Assembly (NCBI GenBank): GCA_965237855.1
Contig: CBDEGK010000003.1
Coordinates: forward strand, 1 to 64,000
Length of the DNA: 64,000 nt
DNA from: CBDEGK01 sp965237855
GTDB taxonomy: Bacteria > Pseudomonadota > Gammaproteobacteria > Pseudomonadales > Halieaceae
Direction: 5' to 3'
Shown here: one piece after another, positions 1 to 9,460 of the stretch
Layout: each line of letters opens with the position of its first letter
Numbering within the stretch: the first letter of the stretch is position 1
Made by a program: the position numbers and the translations under genes
The notes under the pieces: model-generated
Seen by the model: only the letters and a program-made list of their open reading frames with translations
Database searches by the model: none
What the model was told of the DNA's origin: nothing

Positions 1-539
1 GGTGTCGCGTCCACGATGATCGCAAAGGGTGATACGGAGCGACGCAGCTCCTCCGCAAACCCCCGGGTGGAGCTATTTTGCTGGCAAACAATGGTTCTTA
101 AGACCCGATCACGGTCTGTCAGGGCATCCTGCACTTCCTGAATATCCCGTTTGAGGCCCACAAAGTGAGCCTGGAGCATCGGGTGCGCATTCATCCACTT
201 CTTCTGCGATCGCGCCCGGGTCCAGACGAGCAAATCCTGACTGCATGCCATGTTTTGCCGTGACATCCATGTTGTTCGTACCTTGCCAAGCAATGCATCC
301 ATCCGGCAGGCATGTAGATACGCCGCAATGCTGCTGAGATCTTCAGGTCGTGTGAAGGGCACTTGGATGACCACGGATTGACCGTTTTTCAATCGGTAGG
401 CTGCCGCCGCCACAGCAGTTAGGAGCGTCGAGGGGAGTGTCACAGCACCCTCCCCGGCACCTGAGCCGTCAAGCATGTCGGTGGCAGGAACCCCGGGTAA
501 AAACCCCCGGGCTACATCAACCCAGCTTTCATTGCTCAT
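1..539 (-). CDS. Unknown protein coupled to giant ATPase gene (partial, runs off window)
   Basis: The reading frame is open from an ATG at 539 to the window edge (179 codons, 3' end missing). The start lies inside the last codons of the 2166-residue gene, overlapping by 11 bases, which is a typical arrangement for translational coupling. The visible part is mostly helical and contains an early stretch rich in alanine and threonine and a charged, probably coiled region around residues 125-150. The last visible residues read FAIIVDATP, hydrophobic residues followed by an acidic one as in a Walker B strand, but no Walker A is visible. I do not recognise the family. The overlap implies that it works with the giant protein upstream. 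The coding call is strong because the frame is long and open and the overlap is tight; the function is unknown. Confidence 0.7.
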   Translation of the reverse strand, partial: MSNESWVDVARGFLPGVPATDMLDGSGAGEGAVTLPSTLLTAVAAAAYRLKNGQSVVIQVPFTRPEDLSSIAAYLHACRMDALLGKVRTTWMSRQNMACSQDLLVWTRARSQKKWMNAHPMLQAHFVGLKRDIQEVQDALTDRDRVLRTIVCQQNSSTRGFAEELRRSVSPFAIIVDAT

Positions 540-3500
540 TCAGCAGGCCTATGGCATGCAAAATACTGGGACTGATTCTGTAGGTGGCGTCTTCTTTCTT
601 TCCTTGGCGGGCTTTACGCAATATGTTCATGCTAGAAAGCCAGCTCATCGCGGTGTCTATTTCAACATCAGCGCCATCAAAAACGTCCATGTCCAGCGCA
701 GCCATCATGATTTCTTCGGCGGAAAACTCTTCTTTCTCCCAAAGCTCTATGGAGGCCTTCAATAGCGGCACGACCCATCCCACATCATCCACGCCGCTGG
801 CCTTACGGAACTCCTTGAGGCTCCGTCCTTTCACAACCGTGATCGGCGGGAACTTATCGGCGATATCAGAGAGCGCCGACGTTCCCGGGTGCGCACGTTT
901 AATCTTACACAGCCCGTCAATGGCCATGTGCCAGCCTTCTGTGTGCTCGACCAAGTCAGCCACGGAGGTGTCGTCATTGATCATGCCCAGCTTTTCCAGC
1001 AGGTGAGCCGATGCGCTGTGTCCCCAGGGCGACAGGTTGATGAAAGGCTGAAGGTCTTCTCTCCCCATGGTCAGCTCTGGAGCGGACAGCCACTGCCAAT
1101 AGGCTTTTGGTGACAACACAAAGACCACCCGGACCGGGAATTTCTTCTCCATGGACATGCCTGTCATCGCGTGTGCGGCATCCAGCAATCCCAGAAGGTG
1201 TGCCAGGGGTTGACTCCCTCCCACTTCAATAATGATCATATAAGGATCGGTATCCGCCTTTTTATCCACGATACCGTGGAGTAATGTGCGGAATTTCTCA
1301 GGACTGGAAAAATGGTCATCGGGTCGTGTAATGGCCGTGTATTTATCGCGCTTTTTAAGCTCTGAGTGGTTCAGGCACTCGATCTCATACAGCTGCGGAA
1401 GTGTGTCTTTCAGCGCATGCAGTCCCAGAGCATCAGACCCCACCACAATCGTCGTGGTGTACTTCCAGGAATCAAGATTCTTGACCTCTGAGTCGTCATC
1501 TTGCCGAATCTCACCCCCAAGCAACTCCTGCTCATCACGGAAGGTAATTGGGCAACTTTCCACTTTGTCTTTCCACACCGCGTGACGGTCCAAAGGACTG
1601 CTCTGTGTCCGCTGGGCGATCGCCATTAACAAGCGTTCGGCAATTTCGTCCTCATCTTCACCGATGAGCTTCTGAATGTTGGTGTTGCGCAAGACATACT
1701 GGATAGTGCGGCCTTCTCGAAGCGCCTTGAGCACGCCCAGTCCACACAGCTCCTCTAAGAAGGCCTCGAATTGCTTCACCCCCAGTTGTGCAAATTCCTC
1801 CGGCAACCAGCCCTTGGCTATTTCGTGTGCTTCCTTGGGCGAAAAGGGTCGCGTGCCCTTTTTCTGTGCCAGTAAGCCGTAGACGATAATGAGATAGCGT
1901 CGATCCAGAACCAGAGTCATGTCAAAGCGCTTGCGAATCAGATCAATCACATCTTGCTTCTGGCTCACGGCGGTGACGTCGTAGTCCCGGATGAATTGAT
2001 CACCCACATTGCCTTCACTGCTACTGGCCGGATACGCGATCAGCTCATGGCAGAAAATTTGGATCAGACCCGGGTGGCGATTGGTGACCGAGAGTATCCG
2101 ACTCGCGACCTGAGGGTTTTCAAACGCATAACCGGCGGCCAGCAACGGCTCCTGAATCAGGTGCAAGGCATCCTGAGTGGACATGATGCTGACCTGCAAG
2201 GAACCGCCGAGTTGTTGCAGCGGATTGTTTGGGGAGTTCTCAAAGCGCTTAACGTTCTCAAGGCCGGCTATGATTAACTTAAACCGCCCCTGGATCTCCG
2301 GCTTCGACACCAGTTCGCGAATACCCCTGAAAATGCCGAAATCGTGGGCGCTATCGACGTTAAGTATCGGATCGATTTCATCGAATATCACAATGATCTT
2401 GTGTTCTTTGTTGGCGATCAGAGCAGACTCAACTGCATGCGCCATGCCGTCCGCATCCAGTTTAGGATCGTTTTTCTTGATTAGATCTCGAGCGACCAGG
2501 TCGTTGTACATGCTCCGCCACACCAGTTCTCGGGCATTGTCCCAGTGCTGCTGCGTGATACCCATGCGGTCCATGTTCTTGTCCAGAAGATGATAGAACG
2601 CAAACTGCTTCTGCTCGGGTTTATGGAAGTTACTGCGCACCTCCTGAACAATTGTCGACTTACCCAGCTGCCGCCCACCAAAGACAATGGCGTGGCCGTT
2701 GTTCATCTCCAGTAACCGGTTAATCTCCGTCTGGCGGCCAAACCGCATGGCACGCGGGGGTGGATACGTGGTGTCGCCGCCGACGTAGGGATTAAAGTAC
2801 GTCCAGGGTAAGGTCAGCCATAAGAATTTGCGTACGGCACTGCTTTCGTCGGCGTTGCTCGCACTCGAACCTAGAAACAGGGCCATTGTCATATCAATGT
2901 GCAGGATGGTACTTTTCCCTGCCTTAAAATAGTGGGCGAAGGTCTCACGTTGTGTCTGGGACATCGGGACACCCGAAATCAGGATAGGCTTGGCGCCGAC
3001 CATGCCAATACTGTCCATATAGCGTTCGAGCTGCTGCGGGGTCCATGCCTTGAAGGCGATGATGACCGGTTGCGACTCGCTGCCGCCGACACCGCCGAAG
3101 ATGGGGAATGGCCGGCCGGTCTCTGCTGTTTTGACCTTCATGTAGAGCGCGGCGAAATGCTCGTTGACTCGGTAGTCGATCGCAGCCGCCTGATTGCGCT
3201 TGTAAGCCGAATCCACCAGGGTCAGCCCCATGAAATTCAACACACTCCCAACCTTGTCATATAAGGACCCGAAGTCCTGTCCTACCTGCCGTGGCGGCGC
3301 AATCGAGTTCCAGCTGGCAATGGCCTCAATGACTTTGCGGAAGTTGGAGTTTTGGTGTTCAAAATTCAAGCCAAAACAGGATTCTTTGGAAGAGCTGATC
3401 TCCTTCCACATATCCTTGCCATTGGTTGATTTCTTAATGTGCCCGTACACTTCCTTCTCAACCTCGATGAAGTCCTTTAGCAAGGCGGGATGGATAATAG

Positions 3501-6500
3501 AGGGGGCCTTTATCTTGTGGTTGTCCTTGCGCGCGGTCTGGAGCTCGTCCAACATCTCGTCGATGACGGGAAGATTGGCCTCGGCAATGGCAGCATCCAT
3601 GGTCTCGATCCACTTCTGCGGCACTGGCTCGCCTGGCATGCTGTCCTGAATAGCCTCAAGCTCTTCGCGGTAGAGGCTCTCCATTTCACGCAGCTTGCTG
3701 GCGATCTTCTTTGAAATCTCGTCTTCGATTGCCGTCAGGTCGCCCTGAATGCGTGAGGTGTGTGTGTATTGCTCCAGGGAGTAAATGGCATCACGCTGGT
3801 CTTCTATATCACTAAGAATAGTCTCCGCCCGATCCGGATTTATCAGCAATGACAAGACCATGTTCTCGATCTGGCTTTCAAGCCGTGTGCACCGGTGCAG
3901 GAGCGATAATCGATGGTCAGCAAACTTTTCCTTCAGGGTCGCCGCCGTGCGTTTGCGGTCGTCCCCCTGGTCACGAAGACACAGGTACATCAAATACGCC
4001 AACGCCGTGTCCTGCTCATCGACGGCTGCCGGCAGTAAGTCCTCGTGGAGCATGGGTGCGTCCACTTGCGACAGATGCCAGCTTAATTGCTTCAATCCAC
4101 CGGAATCTGCACCGCCAATGCGAGCGGCCGACTCGGGATAGTGCAGCCAGGCCTTTGCCCGGCTGTAATCCCATATCGCGCGATCATTGCCTTCAATGAC
4201 CGAATTCATGTTTTTAAACATCGAGAGGGCCACGGCCGCACCGGCGCGACGGTCAGCGGGAACCGCCTCATCGCTGGCCTGCGCATCAAGCTGGGTAATC
4301 ACTTGCGGAACGATGGTGGGGAAACGTTTGCTGTAATCCTCTAACTCACCACTTTTCTCGCTGATATGTGCCAGCCAAGATTGGGCGATATCCACCAGCT
4401 CATTAACCTTGGCATGGTATCTCGACATAGCGCGCGCTGTGATGCCGCCAACACGGGACCCGTAGCCAACTGCGATTAATGATTCATTCAATAATTCTTT
4501 GGATTCAAGTTGCTGGGAATAGGTTCCTGCAAATTGTTTGACGACATCAGCGCCGGCGGGCTTATTGTCGACAATGGCTTTTACGACATCGTGGAAGACG
4601 CCATGATCTACGCAGTAAACCTGGGCCTTAAGTATCGGCGTGTAGCCGCGCTTGGTCTTCTTGAGCTTGTCACACCAGGTGAGCGCCTTTTGGCCGTAAT
4701 CATTGTCCTCATCATCCTTTTTCCCCTTGCCTCCAGCGCGCAGGTTGCCCAGGGTCGCCACTTTGTCCCGGTTGGCAAGATTAATAGTGTCCTCAAGTAA
4801 TCGAGAGAGTGGTCCATCGAAAGCTTGTCTTATTGAAGACAAAAGAAAAGGGGCATTGCTGTAATTGCCGCCAAATACCGATGCCTGGAAGCACGCCGCC
4901 AATACCAGATAAGGAACAGACTTGCCCGCTTCCTGTATGTGTCCCCACTGATCTATCTGAGCGGGGGTTATGTTGTTCACCAGCTTTTGCGACTTAGTGA
5001 GGTTCTGGCTGAATTCCCAGTTATTGCCTCCGTAGAACGCGGCCCTTAAAAGATTCGCCGGAACAATGTCGTGGGCGTATTGTTTGTCGTCCAGTAACAC
5101 CGATAAGCTGTGCGCCTCTTCAAGTCGATTTTGCCTCGCCAACTCCAGTATCGCCGTGTTCGCTACTCCGGCGTCAATGACACCGTCTTCATTGATTTGA
5201 TGAAGGCAATCGATCTCCAGGGCCGTGGGCTCTCGCACCTCTATTTTGGCAGGTGTTTCGGTCTCCACCTCTGCGGCGACAACTTCCATCTCAGGCTCTG
5301 GTTCCGGGTCTACCTCCTGGGCCACTTCGTCAGCAGGGACCTCTGCCGGCACATCACTTTCAGCCTCGCCTTTTGCTTCCGCCTTAAGTTGAGGAGATGG
5401 ATCCTCGATGAGAGGTTCGGGTTCTGGCTCTGGGTCAGAAGTGACTTCCGGCATCTCAGCCTCCAGTGCCGCCTCGAGCTCATCTTCTTCATCCCAATCC
5501 TCTGCCTCAAGATCACTAGCGGGCTGTGCCGGATCGTCCACATTTACATGCTCTCCAAAGCTGGCCACAAACCCACTTTCGAGGTATGAATTTACTCGCT
5601 GCAACGCCACCTTCATCGCTGGCGACACGGCATCTTCCTCAGGCACATCGACCACGGCGTGCTCTTCGAGGTCGTCTATCGAAGACCCGGGCGGCAGCAG
5701 TGACAAAATGGCTTCGTCTTCCACTTCATAGAGCCGATTTTTGCGTTCCGTATACTGCGTAGTAAGTTCTTGCTGTTGCTCTTCCATTTCCCGCTGTGCG
5801 CGGCGCCCTTCTGGCTCTTGTTGGGTTAGGTCCTTTAATTGTTGGCGTAAATCTGCAACATTCCGCTTTGACGTCTCAATTGAGGCACGTTGTCGGTCCA
5901 CCAGCTCTTCACTGGCGGTCAACCGCGCAACGAGAACATCTTCTTGAATTTCTTTTGCAGGATTACTGCCCAAAAAGGCATTCCAATAAGAGCGGTAGTT
6001 ACTGGCAGGAACCTCTTCGGCAAAGCCCTCGAGGCCCGCATCATGGCCCATGGCATACAGGGCCCCTATCATTCTCGACGCACACTCTTCCACGGATTTC
6101 GTCTGCGGGTTTTGTTCAAACCACTCATGGAGCTCCTGCGCCATTTGGAGTAAAACAGGCGCAACCGAGGGGTCGCGCGGGGATTTCTTGGCCTGAGCCA
6201 CGAGCGCACCCATGTGCTCATAAAAATCTTCGGGGGATTTACAGGCAAAGGCCGTTGCGGAGGCTGCCGGCGCTACTGCGGCCTCTATCTCCTCCGGCTC
6301 CATAACGTCGCACATCGGTGTAGATAGCTCCTGATTGTAGGGGCTGGCCATAATGTTGCTGTAAAAATCCGCGAGTCCTGGGTGGGACTCAATGTGACCG
6401 GTAATGTAGTCAGGATCGGCGATCATCCCTGTCGCAAAAACAATATTCGCCAATTGCTCTTGTTTGACCCTGGGGATTTTGTCCCAGTTCTGCATGTCTG

Positions 6501-7029
6501 CTTCCAGTTTGGAGCAGGTCGCATCGATAATCCCGGGGAACTGGTCCCCAAGATCGTCGTAGCGCGGACATAATTCCGGGCACGCTTCCATCTCGATCTC
6601 TGAGTACGTCAGCCCCCATGCTTCTGGCGCATAGTCGTAAATCGCCAGTAATTCCCATGCGTACAGGGCAGAGGCTGTCTGTTTTTTCCCGGTAGACCCA
6701 AATGCAGCAGGAGCCTTTCCCGACAAACTCTCGGAGTTTCTGGCAAGAAGGTCTTCAAACGTCGATTCTGCGATAGAAGCCCTGAAGGCGGGATCACAAA
6801 TGACATTCATGAATACGTGGCGTGGTTCGAACATTTTCGTTTCGAGTTGTGCCAAATTGGACCGCATGCCCGCAGCCACGGTGCGGCCCTGGCTCCGGGA
6901 GAGCTCTAGTTTCCCGCGAAGGACGCCCTCTTGGGGCTTTCCGCTTGTACCAAGCACCTCGCTGTCCGGTAGTCCGTAGGTATTAAAGAAAAACCGAAAC
7001 TGCGACGTTAGTTCCTTTTCTTCATGCAT
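529..7029 (-). CDS. Giant (2166 aa) P-loop NTPase with coiled coil, candidate conflict-system protein
   Basis: A single uninterrupted frame of 2166 codons. Visible layout: helical N-terminus (about 1-360); coiled coil rich in Q, E and R (about 370-430); very acidic Pro/Glu linker (about 490-600) with repeated EPEPE-type stretches; long helical region (about 610-1400); P-loop NTPase with Walker A GGRQLGKST near 1450 and Walker B IIVIFDEID near 1548, preceded by FGRQTEINRL as in AAA/STAND ATPases; a winged-helix-like segment (about 1700-1800); and a 350-residue C-terminus of unknown type. The architecture recalls large STAND-type sensors of bacterial defence but I cannot assign a named family. 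The next gene overlaps its end. An IS3 element sits immediately upstream, so the locus is in mobile surroundings. Function is inferred only as ATP-dependent and possibly defensive. Confidence 0.85.
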   Translation of the reverse strand: MHEEKELTSQFRFFFNTYGLPDSEVLGTSGKPQEGVLRGKLELSRSQGRTVAAGMRSNLAQLETKMFEPRHVFMNVICDPAFRASIAESTFEDLLARNSESLSGKAPAAFGSTGKKQTASALYAWELLAIYDYAPEAWGLTYSEIEMEACPELCPRYDDLGDQFPGIIDATCSKLEADMQNWDKIPRVKQEQLANIVFATGMIADPDYITGHIESHPGLADFYSNIMASPYNQELSTPMCDVMEPEEIEAAVAPAASATAFACKSPEDFYEHMGALVAQAKKSPRDPSVAPVLLQMAQELHEWFEQNPQTKSVEECASRMIGALYAMGHDAGLEGFAEEVPASNYRSYWNAFLGSNPAKEIQEDVLVARLTASEELVDRQRASIETSKRNVADLRQQLKDLTQQEPEGRRAQREMEEQQQELTTQYTERKNRLYEVEDEAILSLLPPGSSIDDLEEHAVVDVPEEDAVSPAMKVALQRVNSYLESGFVASFGEHVNVDDPAQPASDLEAEDWDEEDELEAALEAEMPEVTSDPEPEPEPLIEDPSPQLKAEAKGEAESDVPAEVPADEVAQEVDPEPEPEMEVVAAEVETETPAKIEVREPTALEIDCLHQINEDGVIDAGVANTAILELARQNRLEEAHSLSVLLDDKQYAHDIVPANLLRAAFYGGNNWEFSQNLTKSQKLVNNITPAQIDQWGHIQEAGKSVPYLVLAACFQASVFGGNYSNAPFLLSSIRQAFDGPLSRLLEDTINLANRDKVATLGNLRAGGKGKKDDEDNDYGQKALTWCDKLKKTKRGYTPILKAQVYCVDHGVFHDVVKAIVDNKPAGADVVKQFAGTYSQQLESKELLNESLIAVGYGSRVGGITARAMSRYHAKVNELVDIAQSWLAHISEKSGELEDYSKRFPTIVPQVITQLDAQASDEAVPADRRAGAAVALSMFKNMNSVIEGNDRAIWDYSRAKAWLHYPESAARIGGADSGGLKQLSWHLSQVDAPMLHEDLLPAAVDEQDTALAYLMYLCLRDQGDDRKRTAATLKEKFADHRLSLLHRCTRLESQIENMVLSLLINPDRAETILSDIEDQRDAIYSLEQYTHTSRIQGDLTAIEDEISKKIASKLREMESLYREELEAIQDSMPGEPVPQKWIETMDAAIAEANLPVIDEMLDELQTARKDNHKIKAPSIIHPALLKDFIEVEKEVYGHIKKSTNGKDMWKEISSSKESCFGLNFEHQNSNFRKVIEAIASWNSIAPPRQVGQDFGSLYDKVGSVLNFMGLTLVDSAYKRNQAAAIDYRVNEHFAALYMKVKTAETGRPFPIFGGVGGSESQPVIIAFKAWTPQQLERYMDSIGMVGAKPILISGVPMSQTQRETFAHYFKAGKSTILHIDMTMALFLGSSASNADESSAVRKFLWLTLPWTYFNPYVGGDTTYPPPRAMRFGRQTEINRLLEMNNGHAIVFGGRQLGKSTIVQEVRSNFHKPEQKQFAFYHLLDKNMDRMGITQQHWDNARELVWRSMYNDLVARDLIKKNDPKLDADGMAHAVESALIANKEHKIIVIFDEIDPILNVDSAHDFGIFRGIRELVSKPEIQGRFKLIIAGLENVKRFENSPNNPLQQLGGSLQVSIMSTQDALHLIQEPLLAAGYAFENPQVASRILSVTNRHPGLIQIFCHELIAYPASSSEGNVGDQFIRDYDVTAVSQKQDVIDLIRKRFDMTLVLDRRYLIIVYGLLAQKKGTRPFSPKEAHEIAKGWLPEEFAQLGVKQFEAFLEELCGLGVLKALREGRTIQYVLRNTNIQKLIGEDEDEIAERLLMAIAQRTQSSPLDRHAVWKDKVESCPITFRDEQELLGGEIRQDDDSEVKNLDSWKYTTTIVVGSDALGLHALKDTLPQLYEIECLNHSELKKRDKYTAITRPDDHFSSPEKFRTLLHGIVDKKADTDPYMIIIEVGGSQPLAHLLGLLDAAHAMTGMSMEKKFPVRVVFVLSPKAYWQWLSAPELTMGREDLQPFINLSPWGHSASAHLLEKLGMINDDTSVADLVEHTEGWHMAIDGLCKIKRAHPGTSALSDIADKFPPITVVKGRSLKEFRKASGVDDVGWVVPLLKASIELWEKEEFSAEEIMMAALDMDVFDGADVEIDTAMSWLSSMNILRKARQGKKEDATYRISPSILHAIGLLNEQ

Positions 7030-7115
7030 TCATTTTCACCTTCACTCTTATCGTCATTACTTTTAGCGCCATTTTGTCTCTCACAGATGGAATCGATTTT
7101 TCTGGTAGCCTCCAT
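7008..7115 (-). CDS. Possible 35-aa leader ORF upstream of the giant ATPase gene
   Basis: An ATG at 7115 opens a 35-codon frame rich in K, D, E and N that stops at 7008, overlapping the first 22 bases of the 2166-codon gene in another frame. The composition is protein-like and the overlap could couple translation of the big gene. The upstream Shine-Dalgarno (GGAAATT) is weak. It may equally be chance. No family is recognised. Confidence 0.3.
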   Translation of the reverse strand: MEATRKIDSICERQNGAKSNDDKSEGENECMKKRN

Positions 7116-7209
7116 AATTTCCAAGGGCCTATCTAGCACGTTAGATCACAGGCAGTTCGTGATGCGCACTGGTAATCATCCCCTTTTTAACCGACGCCAA
7201 AAGTAGATG

Positions 7210-8034
7210 TCATGCTGCAATCAGCACTTGTTTCGGTGGTAAGCCACCATTGGCCTTATTAGGCCGTTCGTTATTGTAAAACCAAAGCCACTTCGTGGCA
7301 TAGTCTTGCACTTCTGCAATTGACCCGAATATGTATTGGCTCAGCCAGCTGTATCGTATCGTGCGATTGTAACGTTCGACGTAAGCATTTTGCTGCGGAT
7401 TGCCGGGCTGAATAAACTCAAGCTGGATATCGTGTTTTTCCGTCCATGTCTCCAGGTCTTGGCTAATAAATTCTGGGCCGTTATCGCAGCGTAGTCGCCT
7501 AGGCTTGCCTCGCCATTCAATGATCTGTTCCAGAGCACGAATAACGCGTACCGCAGGGAGTGAAAAATCCGCCTCAATGCCTAAGCCTTCACGATTAAAA
7601 TCATCAAGCACATTAAACAAACGAAACGTGCGACCATCACTCAATTGATCATGCATGAAATCCATTGACCAGATTTTATTGGGTTCATCCGGCACAGCCA
7701 GCGGCACTGGTTTTTCTCGCTGTATGCGCTTTCTGGATCTGATTCTCAGGTTTAATTCCAGGTCGCAGTATATGCGATAAATACGCTTATGGTTCCATTC
7801 ATGGCCTTTAACATTCCGCAGGTAATCTCGACAAAGTCCAAACCCCCAGTCTTTCTGGTTATCAGTCAAGCGAACAAGCCAGTCAGCAATCTCCGCATTC
7901 TCATCCGATAATATCGGCTGATAGCGGTAGCAGCTTTCGCTGATGCCGAATGCGAGGCAGACCAGGCGAGTAGTGGCACCATATGCCGAGGCTGCCTTCT
8001 GGGCCATCTCTTTGCGCCGAGATGGCCTCACCAC
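7210..8034 (-). CDS. IS3-family transposase OrfB (DDE integrase core)
   Basis: 274 residues, normal length for an IS3 OrfB. It has an N-terminal HTH_21-like part and an rve integrase core. The catalytic acidic residues are visible in IWSMDFMHD (first D), RCDNGPEF (second D) and the ENxRPxxxxG-like tail NNERPNKANGG, with the glutamate in NAYVERYNR. The frame overlaps orfA by seven bases. A slippery A AAA AAG heptamer at 8034-8040 lies in the overlap, so the active product is expected to be an OrfAB fusion made by -1 frameshifting. Confidence 0.9.
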   Translation of the reverse strand: MVRPSRRKEMAQKAASAYGATTRLVCLAFGISESCYRYQPILSDENAEIADWLVRLTDNQKDWGFGLCRDYLRNVKGHEWNHKRIYRIYCDLELNLRIRSRKRIQREKPVPLAVPDEPNKIWSMDFMHDQLSDGRTFRLFNVLDDFNREGLGIEADFSLPAVRVIRALEQIIEWRGKPRRLRCDNGPEFISQDLETWTEKHDIQLEFIQPGNPQQNAYVERYNRTIRYSWLSQYIFGSIAEVQDYATKWLWFYNNERPNKANGGLPPKQVLIAA

Positions 8035-8294
8035 TTTTTTGCTAGTGCTTCCTGGACCATTTCCGCCTTGAGTCGCTCATCAGCGTACATTTTCTTCAGC
8101 CGCCGGTTTTCATCTTCCAGTTCCTTCACGCGCTTCATCATTGAGGCGTCCATTCCGCCAAACTTGGCTCTCCACTTATAAAAACTGGCGTTGCTCATGC
8201 CGTATTCACGACAGAGCGCGGGAACAGGAGTGCCGGCCTCGGCTTGTTTCAGGATCGCCAGGATCTGACTGTCGCTATATCTTGATGTTTTCAC
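8028..8294 (-). CDS. IS3-family transposase OrfA (helix-turn-helix)
   Basis: The DNA-binding half of the IS3 transposase. It begins with SRYSDSQILAILKQAEAG, a classical HTH_8 segment, and ends in a leucine-zipper-like stretch with ELEDENRRLKKMYADE. I place the start at a GTG at 8294, behind a GGAGATTC Shine-Dalgarno. The frame extends further upstream to 8345 but that portion is the terminal inverted repeat. The C-terminus ends at the slippery A-run shared with orfB. Confidence 0.88.
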   Translation of the reverse strand: MKTSRYSDSQILAILKQAEAGTPVPALCREYGMSNASFYKWRAKFGGMDASMMKRVKELEDENRRLKKMYADERLKAEMVQEALAKKW

Positions 8295-8343
8295 TTGAGA
8301 ATCTCCTTCGTTCAGTTTACGAGAAAATTCTACTTTTGAAGTC

Positions 8344-8515
8344 AATTAATTTTAGGGGTGATTACCGTCACATTGAAAAGCCATCAGATGCTGACGGTAT
8401 TCTTTACATTGCATTCAACAATCATGTAAAGGAAACGGTGCCTCGGTTAGCAAACAGGTTAAAAGAATCAGGATTTGTGCTGAATCCCGACAAGGTAGCT
8501 CACGCGTCAAGTTGA
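8344..8515 (+). pseudogene. Orphan C-terminal coding remnant cut by IS3
   Basis: Directly outside the IS3 right end a plus-strand frame of about 56 codons runs to a stop at 8513-8515. Its composition is protein-like (DYRHIEKPSDADGILYIAF near its start), but it has no start of its own because the frame enters from within the IS. It is probably the tail of a gene whose front was lost at insertion. No family is recognised and chance cannot be excluded. The following 145 bases up to the IS30 stub show nothing else. Confidence 0.3.
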
Positions 8516-8659
8516 TAGATAAAGAGGCCATGAAAATTGTTCCCATCCGTCGCCGGACGCTCACAAGCTCGGGCCGTCAACGAACTTCCGCTCCTAGGTG
8601 CGATTTCAATTGATCGACGCAACACACTATCTTTATAGCAAAGAAAGAGGTGTTGCATC

Positions 8660-8779
8660 ATGGCTCGTAGACCGCGCTTGCTTTATACCAACGAGATCAA
8701 AGCGGAGATCTGGAATAAGTACCAACAGGGAGAGTCCCTGTGGTCCATCGCTCGCTCTATCGACCGCTCGTCCAGTTAA
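8660..8779 (+). pseudogene. IS30-family transposase, N-terminal stub
   Basis: 39 codons starting MARRPRLLYTNEIKAEIW and ending within the serine run of the helix-turn-helix, after IARSIDRSSS. This is the N-terminal HTH of an IS30-type transposase, normally about 320-380 residues long, so about 90% is missing. The preceding 60 bases (from about 8600, with GATTTCAATTGATCG) are probably the left end of the element. The break point at 8779 lies six bases from the end of the zinc-ribbon gene. Confidence 0.7.
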
Positions 8780-8785
8780 AATGTT

Positions 8786-9301
8786 TTATCCATTTGCTGC
8801 CCGCTCGTAGATTAGCCGATCAATTTCGTCATCCAGCTCCAAGAGATCTTCGACCAGCTTCTCTCGGGTTTTTTCACGCATCGGCCTCGTCAACGTTTTT
8901 TGCTCCAGCTTATGCATCTTGTGGACCAGACCATCTACCTTGCCGCATTGTTGGGAGTAGTAAGGCAGGCCATAACACTTTCTACACAAAAACCCCTGTC
9001 GACCGCAGTAAAGCTTGGCACACCTGCGCTGGCAGTGAGGGCAGCAAATCCACACTCTCTCTCCACCATAGTTACAGGGCGTATGCGCTAAGTGAAGTTT
9101 CTGGCGGATGCTCCTGCCGTTTGCTGTATATGAGAGACAAAGTCCATCCCCATCCAGGAGAGCACCAATTGCCTGACCTCCGTTCCAAGTAATCGAGAAG
9201 GGTCCCTCTCTGGATAGCGATCCACCGCGGGCCAGCACTCGGACATCCAGAGATAGAAAATCTTCCACCGTGGGGCGAGTTGAGAATTGGTGGCTACCCA
9301 C
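8786..9301 (-). CDS. Zinc-ribbon hypothetical protein
   Basis: 171 residues. The centre carries a run of cysteine pairs (CCPHC, LYC, FLCRKC between about residues 85 and 125) that would bind one or two zinc ions. It is followed by a basic, coiled C-terminus ending in ELDDEIDRLIYERAANG. The N-terminus (FSTRPTVEDFLSLDV) resembles a group of small uncharacterised proteobacterial proteins often carried on mobile DNA; that resemblance is from memory. The function is unknown. The start at 9301 is the first ATG; a later start is possible. It lies between IS debris and the polyvalent-protein gene. Confidence 0.7.
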   Translation of the reverse strand: MGSHQFSTRPTVEDFLSLDVRVLARGGSLSREGPFSITWNGGQAIGALLDGDGLCLSYTANGRSIRQKLHLAHTPCNYGGERVWICCPHCQRRCAKLYCGRQGFLCRKCYGLPYYSQQCGKVDGLVHKMHKLEQKTLTRPMREKTREKLVEDLLELDDEIDRLIYERAANG

Positions 9302-9460
9302 AAATGCCGTCCGAAATCATTAGGCCAAGCCTGTTTCAAAACTTTGCCGAAAAATTGGCAATGTCAGCAAACCAGCGAGCTTTCTCCCGAGGTCCACGTA
9401 TTCTATGAATGATCTAAAGGTACCCAAACTGCTTTGTTCTCAACATCACCCATCAAGCAA

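Larger units (their letters stand above)
7193..8343 (-). mobile_element. Intact IS3-family insertion sequence
   Basis: Two overlapping transposase frames are bounded by imperfect 15-base inverted repeats: GACGCCAAAAGTAGA at 7193-7207 and its counterpart at 8329-8343, matching at 13 of 15 positions. No direct repeat of target DNA is evident at the edges (AACC against AATT). The element separates the giant-ATPase operon from an orphan coding tail at 8344-8515. Confidence 0.8.

Noticed and set aside
584..1006. Plus-strand frames of 60-170 codons antisense to the giant ATPase gene (and similar ones antisense to the polyvalent gene)
   Set aside because: They have serine-rich or arginine-rich shadow compositions, no ribosome sites and no motifs; the long minus-strand frames explain the region.
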